Below are positions 39,527 to 48,860 of a DNA stretch of 64,000 bases, one piece after another. The translations under genes and the position numbers were made by a program. Each line of letters starts with the position of its first letter. Within the stretch, counting starts at the first letter, position 1. The notes under the pieces were generated by a model. It had not been told where the DNA came from, ran no database searches, and was given only the letters and a program-made list of their open reading frames with translations. Source of the stretch: CAYUPI01 sp964446585 (lineage in GTDB: Bacteria; Verrucomicrobiota; Verrucomicrobiia; Limisphaerales; UBA8199); NCBI GenBank assembly GCA_964446585.1, contig CAYUPI010000012.1, positions 1-64,000 on the forward strand, in the 5' to 3' direction.

Positions 39527-41197
39527 TCACCGCAGTTCGTTTTGCAGTATCTTCCAAAACTCCTCCGGAAGTTGTCGCCGTCGCTCTTTCACATTTCCAG
39601 CCTGGGACGGTGAGAAATAGTTGGGGTGTGCCGGCGTCCATTTGCTCTCTTCTTTTCCTCCAGCGACTAACACATTGAGCAACCCGGCGTAGAGATAATC
39701 CCAAAATTTCGCATACAACTGAATCTCATCTGGGCCGATTTGGCAGGCCATTACGACGCACGTTCTCTTCGATCTAGCAGAACTGTTTCCTTTGCATTGG
39801 AAGATGACTAAGCCATCCTGCTCCTGCGCTTCCTTCTCCACCGTCCAGGAGTGTTGCGGCCCTTTTTCAAAAGTCCGCCGCAACGCCGCGCAAAGAGTGG
39901 CTAGGTTGGCATGCACTGTCCAGTGATGCACATCGAAAAGAGTGGAGTCGGCGAGTTTGGCGGTCTCATCGGCGAAGAGATTGGGTGCAGACTCACGGCG
40001 TTTAGCCAGTTCAGCTCTTCGTTGGGTTTCGGCTACATGTGCCTGGTCCACTGCCAGCTGTGTTTCCACTTTGGTCTTGAGCGCGAGTGCTTCCTGATCA
40101 TTGGGTTGTGCGTCCAGGGCTTCGGTCAAGGTCGCCAAAGTTTCATGCCAGTCAGGTCGGGGAGCGTCGGCCAACCGCCGCGCCTTTTGCATAGCCGCTC
40201 TATAACGGATGTTCACGAGATTCGTCCGGACGGTCACTGGCTGGTCATCCCCGACCTCGAAGGTGACCTCAGCCGGCTCAAAGCCCGCCTGCTCCAGCCG
40301 AAAATGGTAACGGCCGGGCTTGAGTCCGCTCAACACCTTGGGCGTTTGGCCAATGGCTTGGTTGCCGACGTAGACTGTAGCACCGGTTGGGTCACTGACC
40401 ACTTGCGCTTGCCCGTATTCAAAGGCCACAGTGAGATGGTTGGTTTCACCGTGCGTGATCGCGACCCGGGCCTCCTTGAGGTAATCGCCACGCCAGACGC
40501 GCAGGTGATACTCTCCTGTTGGCAAGTGTCGCAGGTGCGCCGGAGCATGATTCGTTACCACGATGTCCGAGTGGTCGACCGAAGCGAGCCTGAACTGCGC
40601 CTCGGCCGGGTCTGTAACAAGGTCGAGGTCCCCCACATCGGCCCGAATCAACACGCGGTTAGTTCTTCCTCGCTCCACGCGAATCTTCTTTTCCACCTGC
40701 GACCAGTCATAACGGGCGATGACAGCGTAATCCCCTATGGGCACAGCAGGAAATAATGCTGGGCATTTCTCCCGCGGCGCGCTGAACCATCGGCCCGTGA
40801 GCTGGAAGTCGTTCGCCGCCGGTTCGGCCGCGATCTCCAGTGCGCCCTTCTGAGCGCTTAGCTTGAACGCGCCCAGATAATTGCTCCCATAGCAGATGAA
40901 CCGTCGCTGCTGTATGGGATCAGCATCATTAGCCGAAAGTCGGAACGTGCGCCAGCCAGGCACAACCAGCCCACCCGGCATGACAGGCCGAGAGCTCAGC
41001 AAAGCGGTGTGGTCGGCTTGCATCGCAAAACCTTCAACCGTAACACTGAAAAAAACCTTGGTTTGCTTGAGCAGGCGCAGATGAGCATCCGCAGCCAAAA
41101 GCAGCGTCGCAATGGGTAGCCAAATGATAAATGGTCGAAACGCACGATTCCAGGACATTCCTGTTAGGCGAACAGAAGATCGGACCTCAGCGTTCAT
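39527..41197 (-). CDS. PEGA-domain membrane-anchored protein (about 556 aa)
   Basis: An N-terminal membrane anchor (FRPFIIWLPIATLLLAADA) is followed by beta-rich domains. Near the middle is a PEGA repeat region: AQVVSDPTGATVYVGNQAIG, QTPKVLSGLKPGRYHF and QAGFEPAEVTFEV, with a second, more degenerate copy before it (GDLDLVTDPAEAQ, HLPTGEYHLRV). A helical coiled region (LALKTKVETQLAVDQAHVAE) leads to a C-terminal globular domain. PEGA domains occur in extracytoplasmic proteins and may bind S-layer or cell-wall material. The start is uncertain (41197, 41158 or 41272). First gene of an operon with the ATPase pair, suggesting a surface role in the same apparatus. Confidence 0.72.
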   Translation of the reverse strand: MNAEVRSSVRLTGMSWNRAFRPFIIWLPIATLLLAADAHLRLLKQTKVFFSVTVEGFAMQADHTALLSSRPVMPGGLVVPGWRTFRLSANDADPIQQRRFICYGSNYLGAFKLSAQKGALEIAAEPAANDFQLTGRWFSAPREKCPALFPAVPIGDYAVIARYDWSQVEKKIRVERGRTNRVLIRADVGDLDLVTDPAEAQFRLASVDHSDIVVTNHAPAHLRHLPTGEYHLRVWRGDYLKEARVAITHGETNHLTVAFEYGQAQVVSDPTGATVYVGNQAIGQTPKVLSGLKPGRYHFRLEQAGFEPAEVTFEVGDDQPVTVRTNLVNIRYRAAMQKARRLADAPRPDWHETLATLTEALDAQPNDQEALALKTKVETQLAVDQAHVAETQRRAELAKRRESAPNLFADETAKLADSTLFDVHHWTVHANLATLCAALRRTFEKGPQHSWTVEKEAQEQDGLVIFQCKGNSSARSKRTCVVMACQIGPDEIQLYAKFWDYLYAGLLNVLVAGGKEESKWTPAHPNYFSPSQAGNVKERRRQLPEEFWKILQNELR

Positions 41198-41587
41198 ACC
41201 AACATCAGGGCGCTCGTACTCATACCCCGGCCAATTCGTCCACGTAGGGATTGAAGTCAGACCAGGCTCCAAGTCCGAAACTGTGCCACGGTGGGTCCGC
41301 TGCGGCGAAGCTGTTATCAGTGAGAAGGCGGCGGTTGCAGTTCGTCATCTGTCTCGATCTCGCGATCTATTGACCTGAATCGGCAACACGCGAGGTTTGT
41401 TCCTGATCACGCAAGCTGATTCAAGGCCGTGGTCAGCACTTCATTTTGCAATTTGCGAAGAAAGCACCCGCGATAATTGCCCACGCCCGTTTCCGTCTGG
41501 GAATTACCCGGGAACCTACTTCCGGAATCAAATCTGAGGAAGGCAGTTTTACGTTGTTCGAGTGGTCAATTGGCTGAGCTGGCATTT
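41198..41587. other. Intergenic region without a recognised gene
   Basis: This stretch lies between the PEGA gene start and the GMC oxidoreductase stop, both on the minus strand. I see no ORF with family similarity, no tRNA, no strong hairpin and no clear promoter. It must contain the promoter of the PEGA-ATPase operon and perhaps a terminator of the preceding one, but neither could be defined. Confidence 0.5.
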
Positions 41588-43192
41588 TCATTTTCCTTCG
41601 GTCGCGATGAGCTCTGCGATTCGCTCAGCGAGCGCACCGATCGTGCGCGAAGGGTTGACTCCAAGCGCCTCGGGGATGATGGCAGCGTCCGCCACATACA
41701 AGTTCTTGTAACCGAACACCTCGCCCTTATGATTCACAACCCCGGTTTCTGGGGTGTCGCCCATATTACAGCCGCCGAGTGGATGCGGAGTGACCAGGTA
41801 TTTGGCTACTGACCATGTGACTGGCACAAGAGGAATGCCCCCGGTGACTTTGCAAAGTCTCTCATGCATCTTCACTATGCTGTCAATCACCGCCTGCGAG
41901 CGCGATACGTCCCATTGCAGCGCCAGTCGACGCTGACCGAAAAACCACCAGGGCCGCTTCATGAGCAACAATCCGTTTGCTGCGTCCATGCCCTGGGCAA
42001 ACCACGGCATAACATTTTTGAACGGATCAGAGTCGCGCAAAAGGTGACGAATTGATTCGATCAAGATCCTGGCGCGTAGATGTTTTGGGGGATTGTCGAT
42101 TTTCTTGAACAAGTAATCTTTAAGCAGATCCGGGGCGCCACCGTCTTCGATCCAGAATCGCTGTCCACCCTCGCTGCCATCAAGAAAGTCGATTGCGCTG
42201 GAAATGGTGGGGCCTTTTGTCGGCGACACCGTCCGCTCGGCGTAAATTGCAGGCGTGAGAAAGTCTCCATTACTACTCCAGTTGTGGCCGAGAAACTGAC
42301 TGATCGTCGGAAGGCTGCCATTCATGTCGCGGCAACGAAGTAGGAGCTCCGTGGAGCCGAGCGAGCCTCCTGCAACAATGACAATCCGAGCCGTTTCGCT
42401 CCCCGGACAACGCTGTCCGTTCTTGAGTTCATCGTAAGAGACCCGGTAACCGCCCATCACTGGCGCGACGTCAGTTACCAAGTGTAAGGGGCGCACTTGT
42501 GCGCCTTGGTTTTCCGCCCGTGCAATATAATTGCGGTCCAAAGTATTCTTCGCGTTGACATCGCAGCCGATGTCGCAGTTTCCCAAGTGAACGCACGTTC
42601 CTTGTTCAGCTCCCTGGGCATTGATGAACCGAACGGATTTTCGCGGATTGTGAGAGTCAGGTTGGTCGTAAGTCCATTTGGGATCGAATGAGACAGCCAG
42701 CTCTAGCGGTTTGAACCGGTCACTTTCCCCGATTGCGTCAGCGGCATCCTTCACCAACTTCATGCGTTCGGTCCACTGATTACTTGGAATCCTCTGGACG
42801 TTCATGAACTTGGCTACAGCATCGTAGTGAGGCTTTAGTTCGTTATAAGTAATCTCCTTGGGCCACGTGCTTTGTTCAAAAACGTGCGGTGGCGCTTCAC
42901 AGGAAATGTTTGCGTAAATGAGAGAACCGCCGCCCACACCGGAGCCCTGGGCCACCGACATATGCTCAAACTCCCGCAGATCCAACCAGCCATTCTCTCG
43001 CTCTGGACGCTCATGGTTCCAGATCCATGGATCCCCCTCAGAACGAGGATATGCTGTGGCTTTATCGGTAGTAATTTTATCCCAGCGGCGGCCTCGCTCA
43101 AGGATAAGGACTTTGTATTTGGCTTCCGCCAATCGACACGCGGTGATAGCGCCGCCGAATCCACTGCCGATTACAATCACGTCATATCTCAT
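41588..43192 (-). CDS. GMC-family FAD oxidoreductase (cholesterol-oxidase-like)
   Basis: A 534-aa flavoenzyme. The dinucleotide-binding motif is MRYDVIVIGSGFGGAITACR and LILERG; VAQGSGVGGGSLIYANI is the second FAD-contact motif; GNCDIGCDVNAKNTLDRNYI, VIVAGGSLGSTELLLR and the C-terminal LVTPHPLGGCNMGDTPETGVV followed by VADAAIIPEALGVNPSRTIGALAERI (His/Asn catalytic region) match cholesterol-oxidase-type GMC enzymes. These oxidise an alcohol of a sterol-like or other bulky substrate using FAD. There is no signal peptide. Its ATG overlaps the stop of the alpha/beta hydrolase gene by one base (TGATG), so the two are coupled; in other bacteria they are fused. Confidence 0.9.
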   Translation of the reverse strand: MRYDVIVIGSGFGGAITACRLAEAKYKVLILERGRRWDKITTDKATAYPRSEGDPWIWNHERPERENGWLDLREFEHMSVAQGSGVGGGSLIYANISCEAPPHVFEQSTWPKEITYNELKPHYDAVAKFMNVQRIPSNQWTERMKLVKDAADAIGESDRFKPLELAVSFDPKWTYDQPDSHNPRKSVRFINAQGAEQGTCVHLGNCDIGCDVNAKNTLDRNYIARAENQGAQVRPLHLVTDVAPVMGGYRVSYDELKNGQRCPGSETARIVIVAGGSLGSTELLLRCRDMNGSLPTISQFLGHNWSSNGDFLTPAIYAERTVSPTKGPTISSAIDFLDGSEGGQRFWIEDGGAPDLLKDYLFKKIDNPPKHLRARILIESIRHLLRDSDPFKNVMPWFAQGMDAANGLLLMKRPWWFFGQRRLALQWDVSRSQAVIDSIVKMHERLCKVTGGIPLVPVTWSVAKYLVTPHPLGGCNMGDTPETGVVNHKGEVFGYKNLYVADAAIIPEALGVNPSRTIGALAERIAELIATEGK

Positions 43193-44895
43193 CAGTTGAA
43201 TTTTTCGAGGTGCTGAAGAATGAATGGGTAAACGTCTCGCGCTGCATTCTTACCGAGGATGCAGTCTATGTGGCCGTAACCGGGAATCACATGTCGCGCG
43301 TACTGGCGGGGATTGAATCTCGAACAGAGCAAGTCATACGTCTTTTGTGTACTTTCGGGTAAGAAACAGTGGTTTTGGTAACCGTGAATAAAGCAGATGG
43401 GCAGGTCCAGGCGATCCAAGTGCGGCAAGTAAGTGTCCCCAGCCCGAAAGTCGACAATCTTCCCGGCCCGCCCAATGGTTGCGATGTGTTCGAATGAACG
43501 CATATTAGCAACGCCAAACATCTCGTGGAGATTATCATGGACCACGTCGTCAAGCTGGGCATGGTTGTAAAGAGATGCGTACATGAAGGTGATACGATGA
43601 CACGTTGCGCTGTTACAGCGGCCTTGCGCGAAGATCATGGCCGGTAGCTTGAGGGCTTGATCGTAGACTTTTTCCCACCACTTTTCGTCAGAGGTCACAG
43701 TCGCATCCAGTTGCTTGATACCAAGGCTGTCAAAAATCTCCGGCACGTGTAAGCCGGTTTTGAGGTTCACATCTGGTGGTGAGATAAAGTAAGTGCCAAC
43801 TTGTGAGGAGACGAAGGAACGAACGTCCTGCAAACCTGCAAGCATTGCCATGAAAAATGTGGTCGCCCCCCAGCAATGCACGACAAATTGCACGGTTTCT
43901 GCTTGGGCGACCTGACGAACTTTAGCGACTGCTGCTGGATAATCGTAGCGCGCTATCTCATCACCGCCAGACTGCAGCTTCACGGCAGGCAGATGGATGC
44001 TCACGCGAAAGTCCAGCAACCAGACATCGTAACCGGCTGCGTACAGAAATTCGAGCAGATTTGGATTTACGGTATCGGTCGAAAAAATCAAGCTAGAGAC
44101 ACCTAAGCCGTGTGCGAGGATGACAGGCCCCTTACGCCCGCCTCGGTAACGGGTCAATTGTAGGTTCACCCCGTCTTCGGTCTCAAAGCAGTGAATTTCG
44201 GGCGCGCAGGTGGACAACAATCTTTTCTCGCGTGGGGGCGCCTTCGAGTCGAACGCATATAAGCCGCTGAGCACGCCACCATAATGGCGATAGAGGGTGC
44301 CCGCGAAAAACGAACCGAAAGCGGCCAATGCGCTCAGTTCCTCGCGGGCGTCAGCGGCATTGGTGACGCGCATCGTTGTCAACTGTCTCAGGAAATCCGC
44401 AGGTTCAATGTGGAGAACACCGCGACCAATCGTCGGCCCTGTACCATCGGGCCCCTCATACAGAGTGATATAAAGCGTCGTCGTATCGTGCCAAAGATGA
44501 AGCATGCTTTGATCGCGGATGATCTTAGTTCCATTCAGGAAATATTGGTGCCCGGGGCTATCGCTCATCGTAAATCGATAGCGCATGTTTTGTGTCTCGA
44601 CCTCCTTCGGATCGCTAACGAAGAGATTGAAAGTGCCGCGAGAGACGGTCATTGGATCCTGACACAAACTTGGTGAGTTCACCACGCCACCGATCCTAGC
44701 CTCGTGGTTGGGATTTTGGAGCATGTCGCTCAAGTCCTCAGTGCGAATGGTGAGAGTAAATTCAAATGGGTTGGCCCCTTCGGGATTTCTCGCCTCGATC
44801 GAGCTAAAGTCGACTGTGGGATCGCGAACAAAGAATCCCTTCATTTTCTCGGTAAATTGCAGTCCCAGTTGGCGATCCGATTTAAATTTTTCCAT
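43192..44895 (-). CDS. Alpha/beta hydrolase paired with the GMC enzyme (567 aa)
   Basis: The N-terminal 200 residues form a domain that normally follows the GMC domain in fused proteins (FTLTIRTEDLSDML, RYRFTMSDSPGHQYFLNGTK, TTLYITLYEGPDG). The rest is an alpha/beta hydrolase: GPVILAHGLGVSSLIF, YDVWLLDFRVS, and the nucleophile elbow VVHCWGATTF, with Cys where Ser is usual; catalytic His probably in PGYGHIDCILGKNAARDV. This Cys-type elbow suggests an ester- or lactone-like substrate. The ATG at 44895 is preferred since GAGAAG lies upstream. It is coupled to the oxidase and 42 bases downstream of the phosphoesterase gene. Confidence 0.86.
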   Translation of the reverse strand: MEKFKSDRQLGLQFTEKMKGFFVRDPTVDFSSIEARNPEGANPFEFTLTIRTEDLSDMLQNPNHEARIGGVVNSPSLCQDPMTVSRGTFNLFVSDPKEVETQNMRYRFTMSDSPGHQYFLNGTKIIRDQSMLHLWHDTTTLYITLYEGPDGTGPTIGRGVLHIEPADFLRQLTTMRVTNAADAREELSALAAFGSFFAGTLYRHYGGVLSGLYAFDSKAPPREKRLLSTCAPEIHCFETEDGVNLQLTRYRGGRKGPVILAHGLGVSSLIFSTDTVNPNLLEFLYAAGYDVWLLDFRVSIHLPAVKLQSGGDEIARYDYPAAVAKVRQVAQAETVQFVVHCWGATTFFMAMLAGLQDVRSFVSSQVGTYFISPPDVNLKTGLHVPEIFDSLGIKQLDATVTSDEKWWEKVYDQALKLPAMIFAQGRCNSATCHRITFMYASLYNHAQLDDVVHDNLHEMFGVANMRSFEHIATIGRAGKIVDFRAGDTYLPHLDRLDLPICFIHGYQNHCFLPESTQKTYDLLCSRFNPRQYARHVIPGYGHIDCILGKNAARDVYPFILQHLEKFN

Positions 44896-44937
44896 AAGCA
44901 CGATCTTCTCTCATTGCAGATCCAGAGGTGGAGGCGG

Positions 44938-46248
44938 TCATGTTGTCGCGCCCCTGGAGTTTGGATATCTATAGAGTCCTTCAACTTGTGGAAGGGGTGA
45001 CTGGAAACCGCCCCACTGAATGCGTGGCCCGTCGCAGACAAATGTCTCGGTCAACAAGGTAGTTGCTGCCGGATACGATGGGACATCAAACTCGGCGCTC
45101 TCGCACACCAGTGACCTGTGCTCGATGGTCAAACGTGGCCCATTAAAAGTCAGCTGGGCGAATCCGTTAATACCGAGGGGATGCTCTTCGTCACTGCCGG
45201 CATAGATCGGGTTAATTCGCTGGTCGAAAAACAGCAATTTAGCTCTCGGGCCGCGGTTCTTTGCAGCTCCGCTGGGTGGGCTCGTATCAACCGGCATGCC
45301 GCCATGTCCGATGCATCGTCCGTAGGCGCGCAGGCCAACGCCCTCGAGTTCATACAAATCGTAAGCCGCTAATCGGTGCTCATGTCCCCAAATCCAGAGC
45401 ACTGGCCACTTGTTAAAGAATCGGCTCAACTGCGTCGCGGGCGTTGGGTAGTTATCTTCGAACGCGGAGAAGTACTGGTGATGCGACAGAAGTATTGTCG
45501 CTTTGTTATCCTTTGCAGGGATGATGTCGGAGAGCCAGGAGACAAGCGGAGCCGGCAGTTCGCAACTGGGTTTAAATATCAAGGAAGTCGAATTGTACCC
45601 TGTGTCAACAGCAAGAATTCGCCAATAGTCATTTTCCAAGCAAAAAAAACTCGAGCCTTGGCCTTTGTCGCCAACGTTTTTCATTCCTAAAGTAGGCAGC
45701 AAAACTTCAAAATAGGCCTGGCCATTGGCGTACATTTCGTGATTTCCGTTTAACGCAAAGCTACCTAACCGGCCGATTGGCCATTCAACGCTGTCTTGAG
45801 GGCAAAACTCTTTGCCGCCATTGAGACAGTTGCGCTCAACCTCACGCTCCCCGCCAACATAGTAAACGTCTCCGAGATGAATGGTCAGATCGGGGCCCGT
45901 AGTACCTTCCCAGTTCATCATGTGCTTGGCCACACTGCGGGCCTCTTCGGTGCCCGTACCCCAGTCACCTGCTATGCTCACGCGCAAAGTATTCGGGACC
46001 GAATATTGAGAGTTCTGTGGAGCCGCCTTCGACCCAACAAACGAATGCTTGGGAGTGAGTAGGTAAGCCGCAGCGGAGCTTATCCACCCCCAGAGCGCTT
46101 TAGGGAGATACTTCAGAAGCGGCTGGAGACGAGGGGTGTGAGGAGGAGTCGCCGCTGCTAGCGCACTGTATATGTGATTCACAATAGGTCGTCGCGAAAG
46201 CCTTCTGTACTGGGCCAGGCGTTTATATTGTTTGATGTGTCTGCGCAC
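44938..46248 (-). CDS. Calcineurin-like metallophosphoesterase (about 436 aa)
   Basis: The five metal-binding motifs of the family are present: SIAGDWGTG, IHLGDVYYVG, LNGNHEMY, LLSHHQYFSA and WIWGHEHRLAA. These bind two metal ions and cleave phosphomonoesters or diesters. About 120 residues of uncertain, basic sequence precede the domain; GTG at 46248 is the chosen start, since the open frame further upstream overlaps the preceding gene. There is no clear signal peptide. Substrate unknown; position between the cytochrome-like lipoprotein and the hydrolase/GMC pair suggests a shared pathway on a complex substrate. Confidence 0.85.
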   Translation of the reverse strand: MRRHIKQYKRLAQYRRLSRRPIVNHIYSALAAATPPHTPRLQPLLKYLPKALWGWISSAAAYLLTPKHSFVGSKAAPQNSQYSVPNTLRVSIAGDWGTGTEEARSVAKHMMNWEGTTGPDLTIHLGDVYYVGGEREVERNCLNGGKEFCPQDSVEWPIGRLGSFALNGNHEMYANGQAYFEVLLPTLGMKNVGDKGQGSSFFCLENDYWRILAVDTGYNSTSLIFKPSCELPAPLVSWLSDIIPAKDNKATILLSHHQYFSAFEDNYPTPATQLSRFFNKWPVLWIWGHEHRLAAYDLYELEGVGLRAYGRCIGHGGMPVDTSPPSGAAKNRGPRAKLLFFDQRINPIYAGSDEEHPLGINGFAQLTFNGPRLTIEHRSLVCESAEFDVPSYPAATTLLTETFVCDGPRIQWGGFQSPLPQVEGLYRYPNSRGATT

Positions 46249-46295
46249 AGAGACCCCTGGTCCGAGCCAATACGATCGTGTTTTCTTGCACTTAA

Positions 46296-47630
46296 TCAGT
46301 CCACGCGGTTTCGCCTCTCGAGCAATAGCCTGATAACGCTCGGCGCGGCGGCCGTTGCAGAGATATTTGCCAGTTGTTGGAGGATGGTGCTGCGACCTGC
46401 AAGATCGTTTAGTGTGATGGAGGTCCCACTCACAGGATCGTTGAACGTGGTGCCGGAAAGAAAACGAGAGAGCTGAGCTACTTGATTTGCCTCCCGCACG
46501 TGCACTTGAGTGAACTCCGGTACGTTGCCATCTGGGCCATGGCAGCCGTTGCAAGTTGCTAAGGCAAAGAGGTGGCGTGCCTGACCATTGTTAATGCCAG
46601 GAGCATTCCAAATAGGTTGCGCGTTTAAGGCCGAACCGGCCAAAAATGGCTGCCCCTGAAAAGCCGTGGGGACAAGGTGCTTGCCAGCTAAAATTTCTGC
46701 TTCATTGTCATTGATAAACTTCGCCAAGGTCGGTGTAGTGTTAAAAGCAATGTCAGGAGACTGCTTAACTGTGTCGGGCGTCAAAGCTCCCGTTGTCGAA
46801 GATAAAGTAAATTCCCGGAGTTCCCAAGGTCCGGCAAGAGCGATTTCATCGGTCCTTAGTTGGTCCAATGAATTGCCATTGGGCCGACTGGGGGCAATCC
46901 CGCGCCCGCTAAAGGCGTCCGTGATTTTCTCGAGCGCCTCAAGGTAGCCTTCGTCGAAATCGCCCAGGTTCCCTAGATTGTGCCAGTCCTTCGCCCAATC
47001 ACGAACCTTGCCCTGGCTATCGGCCTGAAGACGATACTCAAAGATGACAGTAAAGGGTAGTGCATTGCCATTACTTCCTAACACCCCAAAAACGAAGCGC
47101 CCTTCGCCCGCGTTTTCGACTTTGGTGGGATCAATTTTGGCCAGATCCGTTCGGCAAACGATAGCAAGAAGCCGGAACGGGGCTTTGCTCCAGTCGAGCT
47201 GGACCTGGTCGTCTGGCTTGCCTGTCTGCCCGCTCGCCGCAATCCACGGATTGATCACGGTCCCATCAATGTTCGGTCGGGCCGCGATCGTGAATCCATT
47301 GACCGTTTGAGGCATTTCCCAGGTACGCAGCCATTTCAAAACAAAGGCTGACGGGTCGCCTCCATTAGGGCTCATGTTTGAAAGAAGAGTGCGGATGTGC
47401 CACTTGCCATTTGGGTTCGTTGCCCGCTGCGACTCGACCACTTTGAGATCGCGGATCATCAACTCTTTTTCGACAACCGGCGTGTGAGGTGTCACTTGCG
47501 CTGGTGGTGTCGGAGGAATCGTGATAGCAGGAGGACCAGACGGCGGCTTTTGAAAACAGTGGCACGCAGAAAGGAGCGCTCCAAGGCCGAGGAGTGATGT
47601 GATTGTAATGTCTCTTCGTAGGTTCTTCAT
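46296..47630 (-). CDS. Lipoprotein with a C-terminal CxxCH (cytochrome-like) motif
   Basis: A 444-aa lipoprotein: lipobox LGALLSAC, then a Pro-rich stretch (PPSGPPAITIPPTPPA). A large beta-rich domain follows, and near residue 355 LFALATCNGCHGPDGNVPEF, a heme-c type CxxCH site. After it come ~75 residues without a second obvious heme motif; a Met ligand was not identified with certainty. The protein would sit at the outer face of a membrane and could pass electrons from the GMC enzyme or another oxidase. It is the second gene in the 48498-41588 operon, starting 34 bases after the zincin-like gene. Confidence 0.75.
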   Translation of the reverse strand: MKNLRRDITITSLLGLGALLSACHCFQKPPSGPPAITIPPTPPAQVTPHTPVVEKELMIRDLKVVESQRATNPNGKWHIRTLLSNMSPNGGDPSAFVLKWLRTWEMPQTVNGFTIAARPNIDGTVINPWIAASGQTGKPDDQVQLDWSKAPFRLLAIVCRTDLAKIDPTKVENAGEGRFVFGVLGSNGNALPFTVIFEYRLQADSQGKVRDWAKDWHNLGNLGDFDEGYLEALEKITDAFSGRGIAPSRPNGNSLDQLRTDEIALAGPWELREFTLSSTTGALTPDTVKQSPDIAFNTTPTLAKFINDNEAEILAGKHLVPTAFQGQPFLAGSALNAQPIWNAPGINNGQARHLFALATCNGCHGPDGNVPEFTQVHVREANQVAQLSRFLSGTTFNDPVSGTSITLNDLAGRSTILQQLANISATAAAPSVIRLLLERRNRVD

Positions 47631-47664
47631 ATGTTATGGAGTGATGTGTTTGTTATGGACTCGA

Positions 47665-48498
47665 TCATTGTCCTCCTCCGGACCCCCTCAACGACACCAA
47701 TTGGGCTCTCAATCGTTTCGCTTTCGCCATTGACGCCCGCTTGTGCCGGGACCTGTTCACCACACGTCGCGATTCCCTCGCAGGCTTGGGCAAACGTCGC
47801 CGACTGAGCACCGGAGGCAGGGAATCAACATATGAACGCAGGCTCACACGAGTTGCAGGCATCTCGCCAAGGTCTGATAAGAACAATTCTGAATTAATCA
47901 TGTCCGCCCGATGTAAATGGTTCGTGTCAGGATCTCGCCAACTCAAATAGCCACCTTCGAGAACCGTGCGCGGCTGAGAGATCCTGCCAACAAAATCGTA
48001 TTGCGCTCCAGTCGTTCCGGAAGCATCGAAATATTGAGGGGTATAAAAATCAGATACCAGGATGCCGTTGATGCGGTAGCCAAAAGCCGCATCCTGGCAA
48101 GGATCGCAAATCTCAACCAGATACTCCACTCGCACGCCGTCTCCGGCGATTGAATCACCGGCGACGAGCCGGTTGGCGAAGGGATCGGCCAACATTTCGA
48201 GCATTTCGTGGCTCGCCGTCAGAGACCAGTCATCCTTGGCTTGGACCATTGCAATTGGTTGATTGTCGCGTTGTCCATGGATGCCCATTTCCCCTGATGC
48301 AATCTCATCAACAATGATAACCGGCCAATATCCCGTTGGGACATCCTCGAGTGTCGCGAAACTGTCGATTGTGGCTGCGACATTCCAAAAGCGGTTGAAG
48401 TCACGTAGAACCTGCTTTTGCAATGCAGCAGCAACGGTCATGACTTCAGGCTGAGCAATAGTGCTCGATTGCGAGAGGAGCGCTATGTTATTTAACAT
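47665..48498 (-). CDS. HExxE-type putative metalloprotease (277 aa)
   Basis: A 277-aa protein with DDWSLTASHEMLEMLADPFAN, then VEYLVEICDPCQDAAFGY, and a long basic C-terminus (RRRLPKPARESRRVVNRSR). The HEMLE...DP and EICDPC features resemble the site in the secreted protein at 58079 (AHELCEAITDP, GEIGDICAW), suggesting a zinc site with His, Glu and later ligands. No signal peptide. The ATG at 48498 is preferred; GTG at 48543 would add 15 residues. It is the first gene of the five-gene operon. Peptidase activity is inferred, not certain. Confidence 0.6.
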   Translation of the reverse strand: MLNNIALLSQSSTIAQPEVMTVAAALQKQVLRDFNRFWNVAATIDSFATLEDVPTGYWPVIIVDEIASGEMGIHGQRDNQPIAMVQAKDDWSLTASHEMLEMLADPFANRLVAGDSIAGDGVRVEYLVEICDPCQDAAFGYRINGILVSDFYTPQYFDASGTTGAQYDFVGRISQPRTVLEGGYLSWRDPDTNHLHRADMINSELFLSDLGEMPATRVSLRSYVDSLPPVLSRRRLPKPARESRRVVNRSRHKRASMAKAKRLRAQLVSLRGSGGGQ

Positions 48499-48860
48499 TT
48501 TCGTTCGCGGCAGACTTAGTGCGGTGAATGCCTGAATTAGCACCTAAACATTAGGCACTCCCAAGCCGGTCACTGTGTCGTACCCCGGCGTCGAAGGCCC
48601 CGTTACTGCCCGCGACTGTGTCGCGAAAGGCCACTCAGCCGCTGGCAAAGGCCGCCACCGGCATCCAGGGGGCAGGGGCCTTTTCTCGACCAATCTTCGG
48701 CTCCCAACCCACATCGTTTCCGATGCATACCGAAATGTGTACGCTTCAAACGACTCAGATCTTTCAAAAATCTATTATTTTTGATTTCATTTCAGTTTGT
48801 TGAAAGAAACGCGAAAAATGCTGCGTACAGACAAGAGGTATTCTGCGAGAAGCATCGAGC
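48499..48860. other. Divergent intergenic region upstream of the sigma factor and GMC operon
   Basis: The region lies between two divergent genes and should carry both promoters. A/T-rich sequence (TTTCAAAAATCTATTATTTTTGATTTCATTTC split over 48767-48798) lies about 65 bases before the sigma-factor ATG and is the likeliest promoter site. Short direct repeats of CTGTGTCG occur near 48572 and 48617. No ORF with support was seen. Confidence 0.4.
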
